The notes under the pieces: generated by a model | What the model saw: the letters and a program-made list of their open reading frames with translations, nothing else | The model's database searches: none | What the model was told of the DNA's origin: nothing | Position numbers and translations under genes: made by a program | Part shown: positions 48,935 through 57,615 of the stretch, in pieces | How the letters are laid out: every line of letters starts with the position of its first letter | Position numbering within the stretch: position 1 is the stretch's first letter | Assembly: GCF_904831005.1 (NCBI RefSeq) | Contig: NZ_LR882982.1 | Location: 1,922,001-1,986,000 of the forward strand | Direction: 5' to 3' | Source of the DNA: Microbacterium hydrocarbonoxydans | Lineage (GTDB): Bacteria; Actinomycetota; Actinomycetes; Actinomycetales; Microbacteriaceae | Length of the DNA: 64,000 bases

Positions 48935-50662
48935 ATGCGTCTTAGGCGTGTCTCCGCGGCCATCGCATCCGTTGCCGCCGTCGGAATAGTCCTCGCAGCC
49001 TGTGCACCCCCGGAGGGCGAGGTGGAGGGTGACAGCAGCTCGTCCACATCGGTGTCCGCGTCGGTCGGCCCCAACGACTTCATCAGCTACAACGGCTTCA
49101 CGCCCGAGACCTACAGCACGTACAACAGCGCGATCACCGACCGCATCAAGGCGAGCTTCTTCTACTTCGACGCGAAGGGTGCCGTCCAGCCGTATGAGGA
49201 GCTCGGCACCGCCGAGGTGCTCTCCGACGAGCCGCTGACGATCGAGTTCACGATCGCGGATGACGCGGTGTGGTCCGACGGCGAGCCGATCACGGTCGCC
49301 GACGCGGTGCTCGCGTGGGGCATCCAGAACGTCAACATCGCCGATGCAGAGGGCGCTCCGCTCTTCAACTCGGTCTCGCAGGACCTCGGCGACACGATCC
49401 CCGCCGGCCCCGAAGGCGACTTCGACGGCAAGACGTTCACCGTGCAGTACGCCAACCCCGACCCCGACTGGAAGATCCAGACGTACCTCCTCGACCCCGC
49501 GCATGTCGTGGCGGAGCAGGCGGGCATGAGCGTCGAGGAGCTCACCGAGGCGATCCTGGCGAAGGACGCGACTGCGCTCGCCGACGCCGCCGAGTTCTGG
49601 AACACCGGCTGGATGACCGAGCCGGGAACCGTGCCCGAGGAATCCCTCATTCCGTCGTCCGGTCCCTACAAGATCGACTCGTGGCAGGCCGGAGAGTCGG
49701 TCACCCTGGTCGCGAACGACGAGTTCTACGGCCCGAAGCCCGAGACCGACCAGCTCGTGATCCGCTTCGTCGCTCAGGACGCGATGGTCCAGGCGCTCGA
49801 CAACGGCGACCTCGATGTCATCTCTCCCCAGCCGACCGTCGACACGCTGAGCCAGCTCGAGGACCTCGGCGACAAGGCGACGATCTACGACGGCGACACG
49901 CTGACGTGGGAGCACCTGGACTTCAACTTCATGCCCGGTGCCGTCTTCTCCGACAACCTCGAACTCCGCAAGGCGTTCGCCATGTGCGTGCCGCGCCAGC
50001 AGATCGTCGACAACCTCATCAAGCCGATCAACCCGAACGCCGAGGTCATGAACGCCCGTGAGGTGTTCCCGTTCCAGGACACCTACCAAGAGGTCCTCGA
50101 CGCGTCGTACGACGGCGCCTATGACGAGGTCGACATCGAGGGTGCGAAGGCGATCGTCGAGGAGCAGGTCGCGACCGGCACCGAGATCCGCATCGGCTAC
50201 TCGGCACCCAACCCGCGCCGCACCGAAGAGGTCGCGATCATCAAGTCGTCCTGCGACAAGGCCGGCTTCAACATCGTCGACGCCGGCAATGAGGACTTCT
50301 TCGCACCGGGCGGAACCCAGGAGCGCGGCGACTACGAAGTCGCGCTGTTCGCCTGGGCAGGATCCGGCCAGATCACCTCGGGCCAGAACATCTACGCGAC
50401 GGGCAAGCCCCAGAACTACGGCCAGTACTCGAACCCCGAGGTCGACGCCGCATGGACCACGCTCGCCACGAGCATGGACCCGAATGTGCACCTCGAGCAG
50501 ACCAAGGTGATCGAGAAGCTGCTCTGGGATGACCTCTTCGGCATCCCGGTGTTCGCACACCCGAGCCTCGATGCCTCGTCGTCGGACCTCGAGGGCCTCG
50601 AGCACAACGTGACCCAGCAGGGCATCATCTGGAACGCGGAGGCATGGCAGCGGGCTGAATAA
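48935..50662 (+). CDS. peptide/nickel-type ABC transporter substrate-binding lipoprotein
   Basis: A 575-residue family 5 (SBP_bac_5) solute-binding protein. Lipobox VLAAC (Cys 23), a short acidic and Ser-rich linker, then the two-lobe domain with VWSDGEPITVADAVLAW (typical DG..vtA.Dv), SSGPYKIDSW and a late WDDLFGIPVF. It should bind oligopeptides or a similar compound outside the membrane. It heads the importer operon; an intercistronic hairpin follows. Confidence 0.93.
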   Translation: MRLRRVSAAIASVAAVGIVLAACAPPEGEVEGDSSSSTSVSASVGPNDFISYNGFTPETYSTYNSAITDRIKASFFYFDAKGAVQPYEELGTAEVLSDEPLTIEFTIADDAVWSDGEPITVADAVLAWGIQNVNIADAEGAPLFNSVSQDLGDTIPAGPEGDFDGKTFTVQYANPDPDWKIQTYLLDPAHVVAEQAGMSVEELTEAILAKDATALADAAEFWNTGWMTEPGTVPEESLIPSSGPYKIDSWQAGESVTLVANDEFYGPKPETDQLVIRFVAQDAMVQALDNGDLDVISPQPTVDTLSQLEDLGDKATIYDGDTLTWEHLDFNFMPGAVFSDNLELRKAFAMCVPRQQIVDNLIKPINPNAEVMNAREVFPFQDTYQEVLDASYDGAYDEVDIEGAKAIVEEQVATGTEIRIGYSAPNPRRTEEVAIIKSSCDKAGFNIVDAGNEDFFAPGGTQERGDYEVALFAWAGSGQITSGQNIYATGKPQNYGQYSNPEVDAAWTTLATSMDPNVHLEQTKVIEKLLWDDLFGIPVFAHPSLDASSSDLEGLEHNVTQQGIIWNAEAWQRAE

Positions 50663-50689
50663 GCTCCCTTCCGCTTGCACGTGCGATCG

Positions 50690-50721
50690 CGCGGGTTCGG
50701 CACCTCAGTGCCGAACCCGCG
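50690..50721 (+). promoter_or_regulatory. intercistronic hairpin between binding protein and permease genes
   Basis: A perfect 14-bp stem CGCGGGTTCGGCAC (50690-50703) with its complement at 50708-50721 and the loop CTCA, no T-run. Likely an mRNA stabiliser or partial terminator that lets the binding protein be made in excess of the membrane parts. Confidence 0.7.
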
Positions 50722-50751
50722 TGGTCGTGATCGAACGATGAGGCCCCAACC

Positions 50752-52272
50752 GTGATCAATTTCATTCTCCGGAGGTTCGCCGCTGCCCTCGGCATCCTCC
50801 TCGTCGCCTCGGTGTTGATGTACGTCCTCGTCATCAACGCGGGTGACCCGCTCGCAGACCTGCGCGAGAGTCGCGCGAAGAACCGTGAGCTGCTCATGGA
50901 GCGTCGTATCGACTTCATGAACCTCGACCAGCCCTGGTATCTGCGTTATCTGACCTGGCTGGGCGGCGTCGGCAAGTGCGTGATCGGTCAGTGCGACCTG
51001 GGCAGGGATCGCACCGGCGTCGAGGTCAGCACCCTTCTGGGGCAGGCAGCCTCGTCCACGCTCCGACTCGTGTTCCTGGCCACGGTGATCGCACTCGTGA
51101 TCGGCGTCGCGGTCGGCATCCTGACCGCCATCCGTCAGTACTCCGGCCTCGACTACGCGGTGACCTTCCTCACCTTCGTGTTCTTCTCGCTGCCGGTCTT
51201 CTGGGCAGCCGTGCTGCTGAAGGAATACCTGGCGATCGGGTTCAACGACTGGATCGCCGAGCCACAACTTCCGCCATTGCAGATCTTCCTGATAGCGGTC
51301 GCCTTCGCGTTCGTGCTGCAGGTCGTGCTCGGCGGATCCTGGAAGCGACGGGTCCTCACGTTCCTCGTGACGGCCGTCGTGATCGGCGGCGGTCTCGCCG
51401 CGATGCTCGCGACCGACTTCTTCCGCACTCCTCAGCTCGGCTACGCAGGTGTGGCCGTGCTCACGATCGGACTCGCGCTGAGCACCACGGCGATGACCGT
51501 CGGACTGGATCGACGCGAGGTCCTCCTCCCCGCGCTGATCACGGCCGGGTTCGTGGTGGTGCTGCAGTTCGCGCTCATCAACGTGTTCGTGTACTACATG
51601 AACTGGTGGATCCTGATCCTCGGTGCCGTCGCTGCGGTGGCCGTCCCCTGGGTGATCGGGTCGCGCCTCGGCGGGCGCTACCGCAGTGCCGCCATCGGGG
51701 TGAGCATCACCACCGGTCTCGGCGGCGCCGCGCTGACCGTGATCGACCACCTGTTCCGCAGCTGGCCCGGGTTCCTCGAGAAGAAGCCGCGGCCGATCTC
51801 GACGATCGGATCGCAGACGCCGAACTTCGACGGCACCTTCTGGGAGACCTTCCTCGATCTGTCGACTCAGCTGCTGCTCCCGACACTGCTCCTCGCTCTC
51901 ATCTCTCTCGCGAGCTACAGCAGGTACACCCGTTCGTCCATGCTCGAAGTCGGACGACAGGACTACATCCGCACCGCTCGCGCGAAGGGAGCGCCGGAGC
52001 GCATCGTCATCTTCCGGCACGCCTTCCGCAACGCCCTCATCCCGATCGCCACGATCGCCGCGTTCGACTTCGCCGGGCTCATCGGCGGGGCTGTCATCAC
52101 AGAGACGGTGTTCGGCTGGAAGGGCATGGGCGAGCTCTTCCGCACCGGGCTCTCCAACGCCGACCCGGCACCGGTGATGGCCTTCTTCCTGGTGACCGGA
52201 GCTGCGGCCATCTTCTTCAACCTTCTCGCGGACATCTTCTATGCCGTGCTCGACCCCCGGATCAGGGTGTGA
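50752..52272 (+). CDS. OppB-type ABC permease with extra membrane region
   Basis: A 506-residue permease; family members usually have about 310-340. Residues 1-165 are normal OppB (start MINFILRRF, helices about 9-29, 103-125, 135-158), and residues 370-506 carry the cytosolic EAA loop YIRTARAKGAPERIVIFRHAFRNALIP and the last helices ending LDPRIRV. Between them, residues about 170-355 add some six more hydrophobic segments. The frame is open throughout, so this is not a frameshift. GTG start with GAGG upstream. Confidence 0.92.
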   Translation: MINFILRRFAAALGILLVASVLMYVLVINAGDPLADLRESRAKNRELLMERRIDFMNLDQPWYLRYLTWLGGVGKCVIGQCDLGRDRTGVEVSTLLGQAASSTLRLVFLATVIALVIGVAVGILTAIRQYSGLDYAVTFLTFVFFSLPVFWAAVLLKEYLAIGFNDWIAEPQLPPLQIFLIAVAFAFVLQVVLGGSWKRRVLTFLVTAVVIGGGLAAMLATDFFRTPQLGYAGVAVLTIGLALSTTAMTVGLDRREVLLPALITAGFVVVLQFALINVFVYYMNWWILILGAVAAVAVPWVIGSRLGGRYRSAAIGVSITTGLGGAALTVIDHLFRSWPGFLEKKPRPISTIGSQTPNFDGTFWETFLDLSTQLLLPTLLLALISLASYSRYTRSSMLEVGRQDYIRTARAKGAPERIVIFRHAFRNALIPIATIAAFDFAGLIGGAVITETVFGWKGMGELFRTGLSNADPAPVMAFFLVTGAAAIFFNLLADIFYAVLDPRIRV

Positions 52273-52277
52273 GGAAA

Positions 52278-53321
52278 ATGACTGACAACACTCCACGCAC
52301 GACACCCGTCGAGATCTACTCCCTCGCCGAGGCGGAAGACGTCGCGCTCCTCCGGGAGGACGCGGCGCCGCTGTCGCAGGGTCAGCTCGTGCGGCGACGG
52401 TTCTTCCGGCACCGCGGGGCCCTGATCTCGATCATCCTGCTCGCCTTCATCACCGTCATCGCATTCTCCTCCGTCGGATTCGCCGGGATACCCGGGTGGT
52501 GGGGGAAGAGCTACCTCGATGCCGCTGACGTCGTCAACGGCGGGCGCCCCACCCTGAGCCTCATCCCGGAGTGGCTGGGGGGCGCCGGAATCGTCTGGGG
52601 CGAGCATCCGTTCGGTCAGGACTCGACCGGCAAGGACTACTTCGCCCTCGTCATGAGCGGCACGCAGAAATCACTCATCATCGGCCTCGTCGTGGGACTG
52701 GTCGCGACGTGCATCGGCTCGGTCGTCGGCGCCGTCGCCGGGTACTGGGGCGGCCGCATCGACTCCTTCCTGATGCGCGTGACCGATCTGTTCATCGTCA
52801 TTCCGCTGCTCGCCCTGGCTGCGGTGCTGGGAAAGATCGCAGGAAACCTCGGCGACTCCATCCTCCCGCTCGCCCTGGTGCTGGGCCTGCTCACGTGGAC
52901 GGGCCTCGCGCGACTCGTGCGAGGCGAGGTGCTCACCCTGCGGGAGCGCGAGTTCGTCTCCGCAGCGCGTTCCATGGGGGCAGGATCCGGGCGGATCGTC
53001 TTCCGCCATCTGCTCCCCAACGCCGTGGGTGTGATCGTCGTGAACGCGACCTTCGGCATCGCCGGCGCGATCCTGCTCGAGAGCTCGCTCAGCTTCCTCG
53101 GCTTCGGAGTGCAGCCTCCGGAATCCTCGCTCGGTCTTCTGATCAGCCAATATCAGAATGCCTTCACGTCTCGCCCCTGGCTGTTCTGGTGGCCCGGAAT
53201 GCTGATCCTGGTGATCGCCCTCTCGGTGAACTTCATCGGCGACGGTCTTCGGGACGCCTTCGATCCCCGCCAGACGCACAACGCTCGACGCCTGATCAAG
53301 GCGAGGAGGAACGACGCATGA
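52278..53321 (+). CDS. OppC-type ABC permease
   Basis: A 347-residue permease of the dipeptide/oligopeptide family. The N-terminal cytosolic part precedes helix 1 (about 44-65), and FGQDSTGKDYFALVMSGTQKSLIIG is the usual OppC start of the TM domain. The EAA loop reads EFVSAARSMGAGSGRIVFRHLLPN, and GFGVQPPESSLG is typical. ATG 5 nt after the OppB stop codon; the 3' end overlaps the ATPase gene by 4 bp. Confidence 0.94.
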   Translation: MTDNTPRTTPVEIYSLAEAEDVALLREDAAPLSQGQLVRRRFFRHRGALISIILLAFITVIAFSSVGFAGIPGWWGKSYLDAADVVNGGRPTLSLIPEWLGGAGIVWGEHPFGQDSTGKDYFALVMSGTQKSLIIGLVVGLVATCIGSVVGAVAGYWGGRIDSFLMRVTDLFIVIPLLALAAVLGKIAGNLGDSILPLALVLGLLTWTGLARLVRGEVLTLREREFVSAARSMGAGSGRIVFRHLLPNAVGVIVVNATFGIAGAILLESSLSFLGFGVQPPESSLGLLISQYQNAFTSRPWLFWWPGMLILVIALSVNFIGDGLRDAFDPRQTHNARRLIKARRNDA

Positions 53322-55018
53322 ACGATCCAGAGGTGTCACGCCCGCTCCCTCCGGAGGCCGCAGCACTCTCCTTCACCGACCTCCGCGTGCAGTTCGCGAC
53401 GGAGAGCGGCATCGTGGATGCCGTCAAAGGCATCTCCTTCGATGTGCGCCCCGGAGAGGTCGTCGCGCTCGTCGGCGAGTCCGGTTCGGGAAAGAGCGTC
53501 ACGTCATCGGCGGCGATGGGTCTGCTTCCCGACAACGCGCTGATCAGCGGCTCGGCCAAGCTGGGCGATATCGAGGTCGTGGGCCTCCCCGCAGCGCAGA
53601 TCAACAGATTGCGCGCGACCGAGGTCGCGATGATCTTCCAAGAGCCGATGACCGCGCTCAACCCGGTGCTCACGATCGAGCGCCAGCTCACCGAGATCTT
53701 CGAGATCCACGACATCGCGTACGGCAGCGACGCGAAGCGGCGTGCACTGGACCTCCTCAACCTCGTCGGGATCCCCGACGCCGAGAAGCGCATCCGGCAG
53801 TACCCGCATCAGTTCTCCGGTGGGCAGCGGCAGCGCATCGTGATCGCGATGGCCATCGCCTGCTCACCGAAGGTGATCATCGCCGACGAGCCGACCACCG
53901 CCCTCGATGTCACCGTGCAGGCAGAGATCCTCGATCTGCTGCGTCGCCTGAAGGACGACCTCGGCGCAGCGATCCTCCTCATCACCCACAACATGGGTGT
54001 GGTCGCCGATCTCGCCGACCGGGTCGAGGTCATGTTCCGCGGACGCATCGTCGAATCAGGTGCAGTCGAGGCGGTGCTCGAACGGCCGGAGCACCCGTAT
54101 ACGCAGAAGCTGTTGAGCGCCGTCCCCCGGCTCAGCCCGCTCGACGTCGACGCCGCACCGGTCGCGGAGAGCGTCGCAGAAGACGGCGATCGGGACGTCC
54201 TGGTCCTCGAGGCGAAGGACCTGGTGCTCGAGTACGATCAGCGCGGAAAGATCTTCCGCGCCGTCGACGGGGTGAGTTTCACGCTGTCGAAGAAGAAGAT
54301 CCTCGGCATCGTCGGCGAGTCCGGATCGGGCAAGTCCACCATCGCGAAGGCCACGCTCGGTCTCCTCCCGGTCGCCGACGGGAGCCTGCGGGTTCAGGGC
54401 ATGGATCTCGCGAAACTGCGCGGGCGGCACGCGAAGGCCGCACGGGCGAAGATCGGTGTGATCTTCCAGGACCCTGCCGCGTCGCTCAATCCCCGGTTCC
54501 CGATCGGCGACTGCATCATCGAGCCGATGGTGATCCACAAGGTCGGCACCCGCAAGACACGACTGGACCGTGCGCAGGAGCTGCTGGATGCGGTGCGGCT
54601 GCCTCGCAGCGTGATCAACCGATATCCCCACGAGCTGTCCGGCGGCCAGCGTCAGCGCGTCTCGATCGCGCGCGCGCTGATGCTGCGACCGGAGCTCCTC
54701 ATCGCCGACGAGCCCACGTCGGCCCTCGACGTGTCGGTGCAGGCGGCTGTTCTCGACATGATCAAAGAGCTTCAGGAGCAGTACGAGTTCGCGTGCATGC
54801 TGGTCAGCCATGATCTGGCCGTGATCGACCTGCTCGCAGACGACGTGCTCGTCATGAAGAACGGGGTCGCCGTCGAACAGGGTCCGACTCGCGGCGTGCT
54901 CCACGCTCCGCAGCACGAGTACACGAAGACTCTTCTGGCCTCCGCGCCGGTCCCCGATCCCGTCGAGCAGGCCGAGCGGCGCATGGCACGGCATGCTCTT
55001 CTCGGAACCGGGGCCTGA
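53318..55018 (+). CDS. fused OppD-OppF ABC ATPase
   Basis: A 566-residue protein with two complete ABC ATPase domains. Domain 1: Walker A GESGSGKS (53-60), signature FSGGQRQR, ADEPTTALD, switch LITHNMG. Domain 2: Walker A GESGSGKST (about 333-341), signature LSGGQRQR, ADEPTSALD, switch LVSHDLA. The HPYT.KLL.AVP stretch after domain 1 and its match HEYTKTLLASAP after domain 2 are typical of OppD/OppF. Fused forms are common in actinobacteria. Confidence 0.95.
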   Translation: MNDPEVSRPLPPEAAALSFTDLRVQFATESGIVDAVKGISFDVRPGEVVALVGESGSGKSVTSSAAMGLLPDNALISGSAKLGDIEVVGLPAAQINRLRATEVAMIFQEPMTALNPVLTIERQLTEIFEIHDIAYGSDAKRRALDLLNLVGIPDAEKRIRQYPHQFSGGQRQRIVIAMAIACSPKVIIADEPTTALDVTVQAEILDLLRRLKDDLGAAILLITHNMGVVADLADRVEVMFRGRIVESGAVEAVLERPEHPYTQKLLSAVPRLSPLDVDAAPVAESVAEDGDRDVLVLEAKDLVLEYDQRGKIFRAVDGVSFTLSKKKILGIVGESGSGKSTIAKATLGLLPVADGSLRVQGMDLAKLRGRHAKAARAKIGVIFQDPAASLNPRFPIGDCIIEPMVIHKVGTRKTRLDRAQELLDAVRLPRSVINRYPHELSGGQRQRVSIARALMLRPELLIADEPTSALDVSVQAAVLDMIKELQEQYEFACMLVSHDLAVIDLLADDVLVMKNGVAVEQGPTRGVLHAPQHEYTKTLLASAPVPDPVEQAERRMARHALLGTGA

Positions 55019-55047
55019 ACGACGAGCCGCGTTCGTATGCTGAAGGT

Positions 55048-55803
55048 GTGACTGTCCAGATCGTTCTCGTGCACGGCATCCGCACGTCCGCGACGATGTG
55101 GCGGTCCCAGCTGCTGTTCCTCGAGAAGGCGGGGATTGCGGCGACCGCGGTCGACCTTCCCGGCCACGGCACGCGGATGCAGGAGGACTTCACCCTGCAT
55201 GAGGCCCTGCACACGATCGACGCCGCCGTTCGCGACGCGGCGACTCGCGGACCCGTGCTGCTCGTCGGGCACTCGATGGGCGGGCTGCTGACGTTGGCCT
55301 ACACAGGGGGTGCGCAGCGGCCGCCGGTGTCGGGGCTGATCGCCGCTTCGTGCACGTCGCTCCCCCGCGGTACCGGACTCGCCGCGTACCGCGTGTTCGC
55401 CCGGGCAGTGGACCGGCTTCCCGACAGAGGGATGTGGCTCACGAAGCGGATCCTCGAGGCGACGATCCCCGAAGACACCCGCTCGGACTTCGCCGCGGGT
55501 GGTTATGCGCTCGACACCCAGGACATCGCGTTGCGCAATCTCGCGGCTCTCGATCTCGCCACCGCCGTCGCACGCATCGAGGTGCCTCTCTGGTTCGTCA
55601 ACGGGCAGTACGACCAGCTGCGTCTGAACGAGGGACTGTTCCGGCGCCTCGCCCCGCGTGCCGAGCTCATCGTGGTGCCGCGCACGACGCATCTCGTGAC
55701 GGCCATGCGCCCGGATGTCTTCAACGCCGTGCTGCGACTCGGAATCGCGACGGTGGAAGCCGAGGCCACGGTCAGCGAACGGGCTGACGCGCGCGGGCAG
55801 TGA
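55048..55803 (+). CDS. alpha/beta hydrolase
   Basis: A 251-residue alpha/beta hydrolase. LVHGIRTSATMW holds the oxyanion hole, the nucleophile elbow is GHSMGG with S76, the Asp is probably in VNGQYDQ and the His in TTHLV. Substrate unknown. GTG start 6 nt after TATGCT (55036-55041), so it may have its own leaderless promoter although it follows the importer by 29 nt. Its last 32 nt overlap the convergent MFS gene. Confidence 0.86.
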   Translation: MTVQIVLVHGIRTSATMWRSQLLFLEKAGIAATAVDLPGHGTRMQEDFTLHEALHTIDAAVRDAATRGPVLLVGHSMGGLLTLAYTGGAQRPPVSGLIAASCTSLPRGTGLAAYRVFARAVDRLPDRGMWLTKRILEATIPEDTRSDFAAGGYALDTQDIALRNLAALDLATAVARIEVPLWFVNGQYDQLRLNEGLFRRLAPRAELIVVPRTTHLVTAMRPDVFNAVLRLGIATVEAEATVSERADARGQ

Positions 55804-57004
55804 GCAGAGCGCCGACTGCCGAGAGCACCGCGGCAGCGGCGAACACGAGCCAGAAGCCCCCGACGAGCGCGACCAGCCCTGCCCCGAGCACAGGACCGAT
55901 GAGCTGTCCGAGTGCGGCCGTGACGGTGACGACACCGAGGTCGCGCGCATGATCCCGGTCGTCCGGCAGCAGATCCGCCGCGAACGCCAGCCCCACGGTC
56001 GAGAAGGCCCCATAGCCGATTCCCATGAGAGCCGCTGCGATCATCGTCGCCTCGAAGGTCGGGACCACGGCGATCACGACGCCCGAGCACGCCTGCACGA
56101 GTGCGGCCGCGACAGCGAGTCCCCGACGTCGGCCGGTGCGGTCGGACAGGATGCCGGTCACCACGGAGGCGATCACGACGAACACCGTGTACACGACGAT
56201 CAGCAGGAGCAGGTTGTCCTGCGCCTCGACCGAACCCTGACCGAGACCATGGAGGAGGAAGAAGAGGAACAGCGATGTGCCGAGCGCATTGCCGACGTTG
56301 GTCACGAGGCGTCCGGAGAGCATCCACGCGAAGTCTCGATCCCGCACCGCGGCGAGCACCCGCCGCGCCGCGCGCGGCCGTCGCTCGTCGTGCGTCGGAG
56401 GATCCGGAAGGAGGAGCGAGGCGGCGGTGCCGACCACGGCGATGAGAGCGGCGAGCATCAGGTATCCGTCTCGGATGCCGAGTCCGAGCAGCACGACGAG
56501 GCCGACACCCAGCACGATTCCGACAGCTTGACTCGAACCGACGGCGGCAGACGCCGCACCGCGTTGATTCGGGGCGAGCTGATCGGCGATCAATGCCCCG
56601 AAGGCTGCGGATGCGACGGCCACCCCGATCGAGATGCCCACCCACGCCGCCCCGACGGCCCAGGCACCGTCTGCGAATGCGGCGGCCACGAGACACGCGG
56701 CGGTGAGCCAGACCGCTCCGAGCGCCCACGGACGTCTGCGTCTGCGACCCGTTCGGGTGCGGTCCGACAGCGCGCCGGCGAGCGGCCCGGCGACGATGCC
56801 CGCGAGGCCGCCGACACCGAGCACGAGCCCCGACGAGACGACTCCGCTGATCCAGTCGTCACCGCCTGAGCCATCACTCTGCGGAGTGTCGAGCTGCAAA
56901 GGCAGCAGCAGCTGTACCGGCGTGAGCTGAACGGTCCAGACCGCGAGCCAGGCGAGCGTGAACAGTGTCATCCACCGAGCGCCCACCCGTGCTGGCGCGG
57001 TCAT
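55772..57004 (-). CDS. MFS transporter
   Basis: A 410-residue major facilitator with about twelve helices. The loop 2-3 motif is GPLAGALSDRTRTGRRRRRPW (features: GxLSDRTRTGRRRR, about 59-76) and its repeat GILSDRTGRRRG lies near 258-269. The layout resembles the sugar/cation or efflux MFS of actinobacteria; the substrate is unknown. ATG at 57004 preferred; a longer reading would lose similarity to the family start. Convergent with the hydrolase gene. Confidence 0.88.
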   Translation of the reverse strand: MTAPARVGARWMTLFTLAWLAVWTVQLTPVQLLLPLQLDTPQSDGSGGDDWISGVVSSGLVLGVGGLAGIVAGPLAGALSDRTRTGRRRRRPWALGAVWLTAACLVAAAFADGAWAVGAAWVGISIGVAVASAAFGALIADQLAPNQRGAASAAVGSSQAVGIVLGVGLVVLLGLGIRDGYLMLAALIAVVGTAASLLLPDPPTHDERRPRAARRVLAAVRDRDFAWMLSGRLVTNVGNALGTSLFLFFLLHGLGQGSVEAQDNLLLLIVVYTVFVVIASVVTGILSDRTGRRRGLAVAAALVQACSGVVIAVVPTFEATMIAAALMGIGYGAFSTVGLAFAADLLPDDRDHARDLGVVTVTAALGQLIGPVLGAGLVALVGGFWLVFAAAAVLSAVGALLTARARQPVR

Positions 57005-57247
57005 CGGAGTCCTGTCGGGCCGAAGCAGCTGATCATGTGGCTCCTTGACGTCATCGTCGCGAACGGGTCGGCCGCGTACTCCGGCTGAGATGATTGTGCA
57101 GCACACCGGCCGTTTAGGGCGAACGGCACGACTGCTGGTAGAGTTGGTTCTTGGCTTGCGTGTGGGTTCTTCCCTCACGACCGCCGTGTGGAAGCCCTCT
57201 TCTTCTGCCGGCACTCCGAATATCTCCTGTACAGAAAGTGTCCACAC
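57005..57247. promoter_or_regulatory. MFS / rpsT divergent region with rpsT promoter
   Basis: TAGAGT (57139-57144) is the likely -10 box of rpsT, leaving a leader of about 100 nt. A small stem-loop GTG-GGG-TTCTT-CCC-CAC lies in the leader around 57161-57179. Nothing else is recognised. Confidence 0.45.
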
Positions 57248-57508
57248 GTGGCAAACATCAAGTCGCAGATCAAGCGCAACAAGACCAACGACAAGGCTCA
57301 CGAGCGCAACAAGGCCGTGAAGAGCGAGCTGAAGACGCACATCCGCGCTACCCGCGCCGCTGTGGTCTCCGGCGACAAGGCTGCCGCAGAGGCCGCCCTG
57401 AAGACCGCTGCCCGCAAGCTCGACAAGGCCGTCAGCAAGGGTGTCATCCACCAGAACCAGGCTGCCAACAAGAAGTCGGCCATCGCCAAGCAGGTTGCCG
57501 CTCTCTGA
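57248..57508 (+). CDS. rpsT: 30S ribosomal protein S20
   Basis: An 86-residue basic helical protein of the small subunit that binds 16S r[19 protein letters not shown] at the N-terminus and the C-terminal [18 protein letters not shown] are the S20 marks. GTG start; a pyrimidine-rich segment precedes it rather than a strong ribosome site. A strong terminator follows. It lies divergent to holA's neighbours in the usual holA/rpsT arrangement. Confidence 0.97.
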   Translation: MANIKSQIKRNKTNDKAHERNKAVKSELKTHIRATRAAVVSGDKAAAEAALKTAARKLDKAVSKGVIHQNQAANKKSAIAKQVAAL

Positions 57509-57545
57509 GCGCACCGCGCCCGCAGATCACGCCCTCACGGGTGTG

Positions 57546-57577
57546 AAGAGCCCGTCCCGTTCGCGGGGCGGGCTCTT
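57546..57577 (+). terminator. rpsT terminator with UUCG tetraloop
   Basis: A 14-bp stem (57546-57559 with 57564-57577, one G-T pair) closed by C-TTCG-G, then TTTCG. It sits between the convergent rpsT and holA genes and could serve both. Confidence 0.9.
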
Positions 57578-57615
57578 TCGTGTGCGTCCTCTGCGCGGTG
57601 TTCGCCGTGCGCGCT

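Noticed and set aside
53318..55018. Frameshift or assembly error joining two ATPase genes
   Set aside because: Both ABC domains are complete and joined by a normal linker in one frame. OppD-OppF fusions are common in actinobacteria.
48935..57004. Mobile genetic element carrying the importer block
   Set aside because: No integrase, transposase, direct repeats or tRNA target is present at its borders, and GC content matches the flanks.
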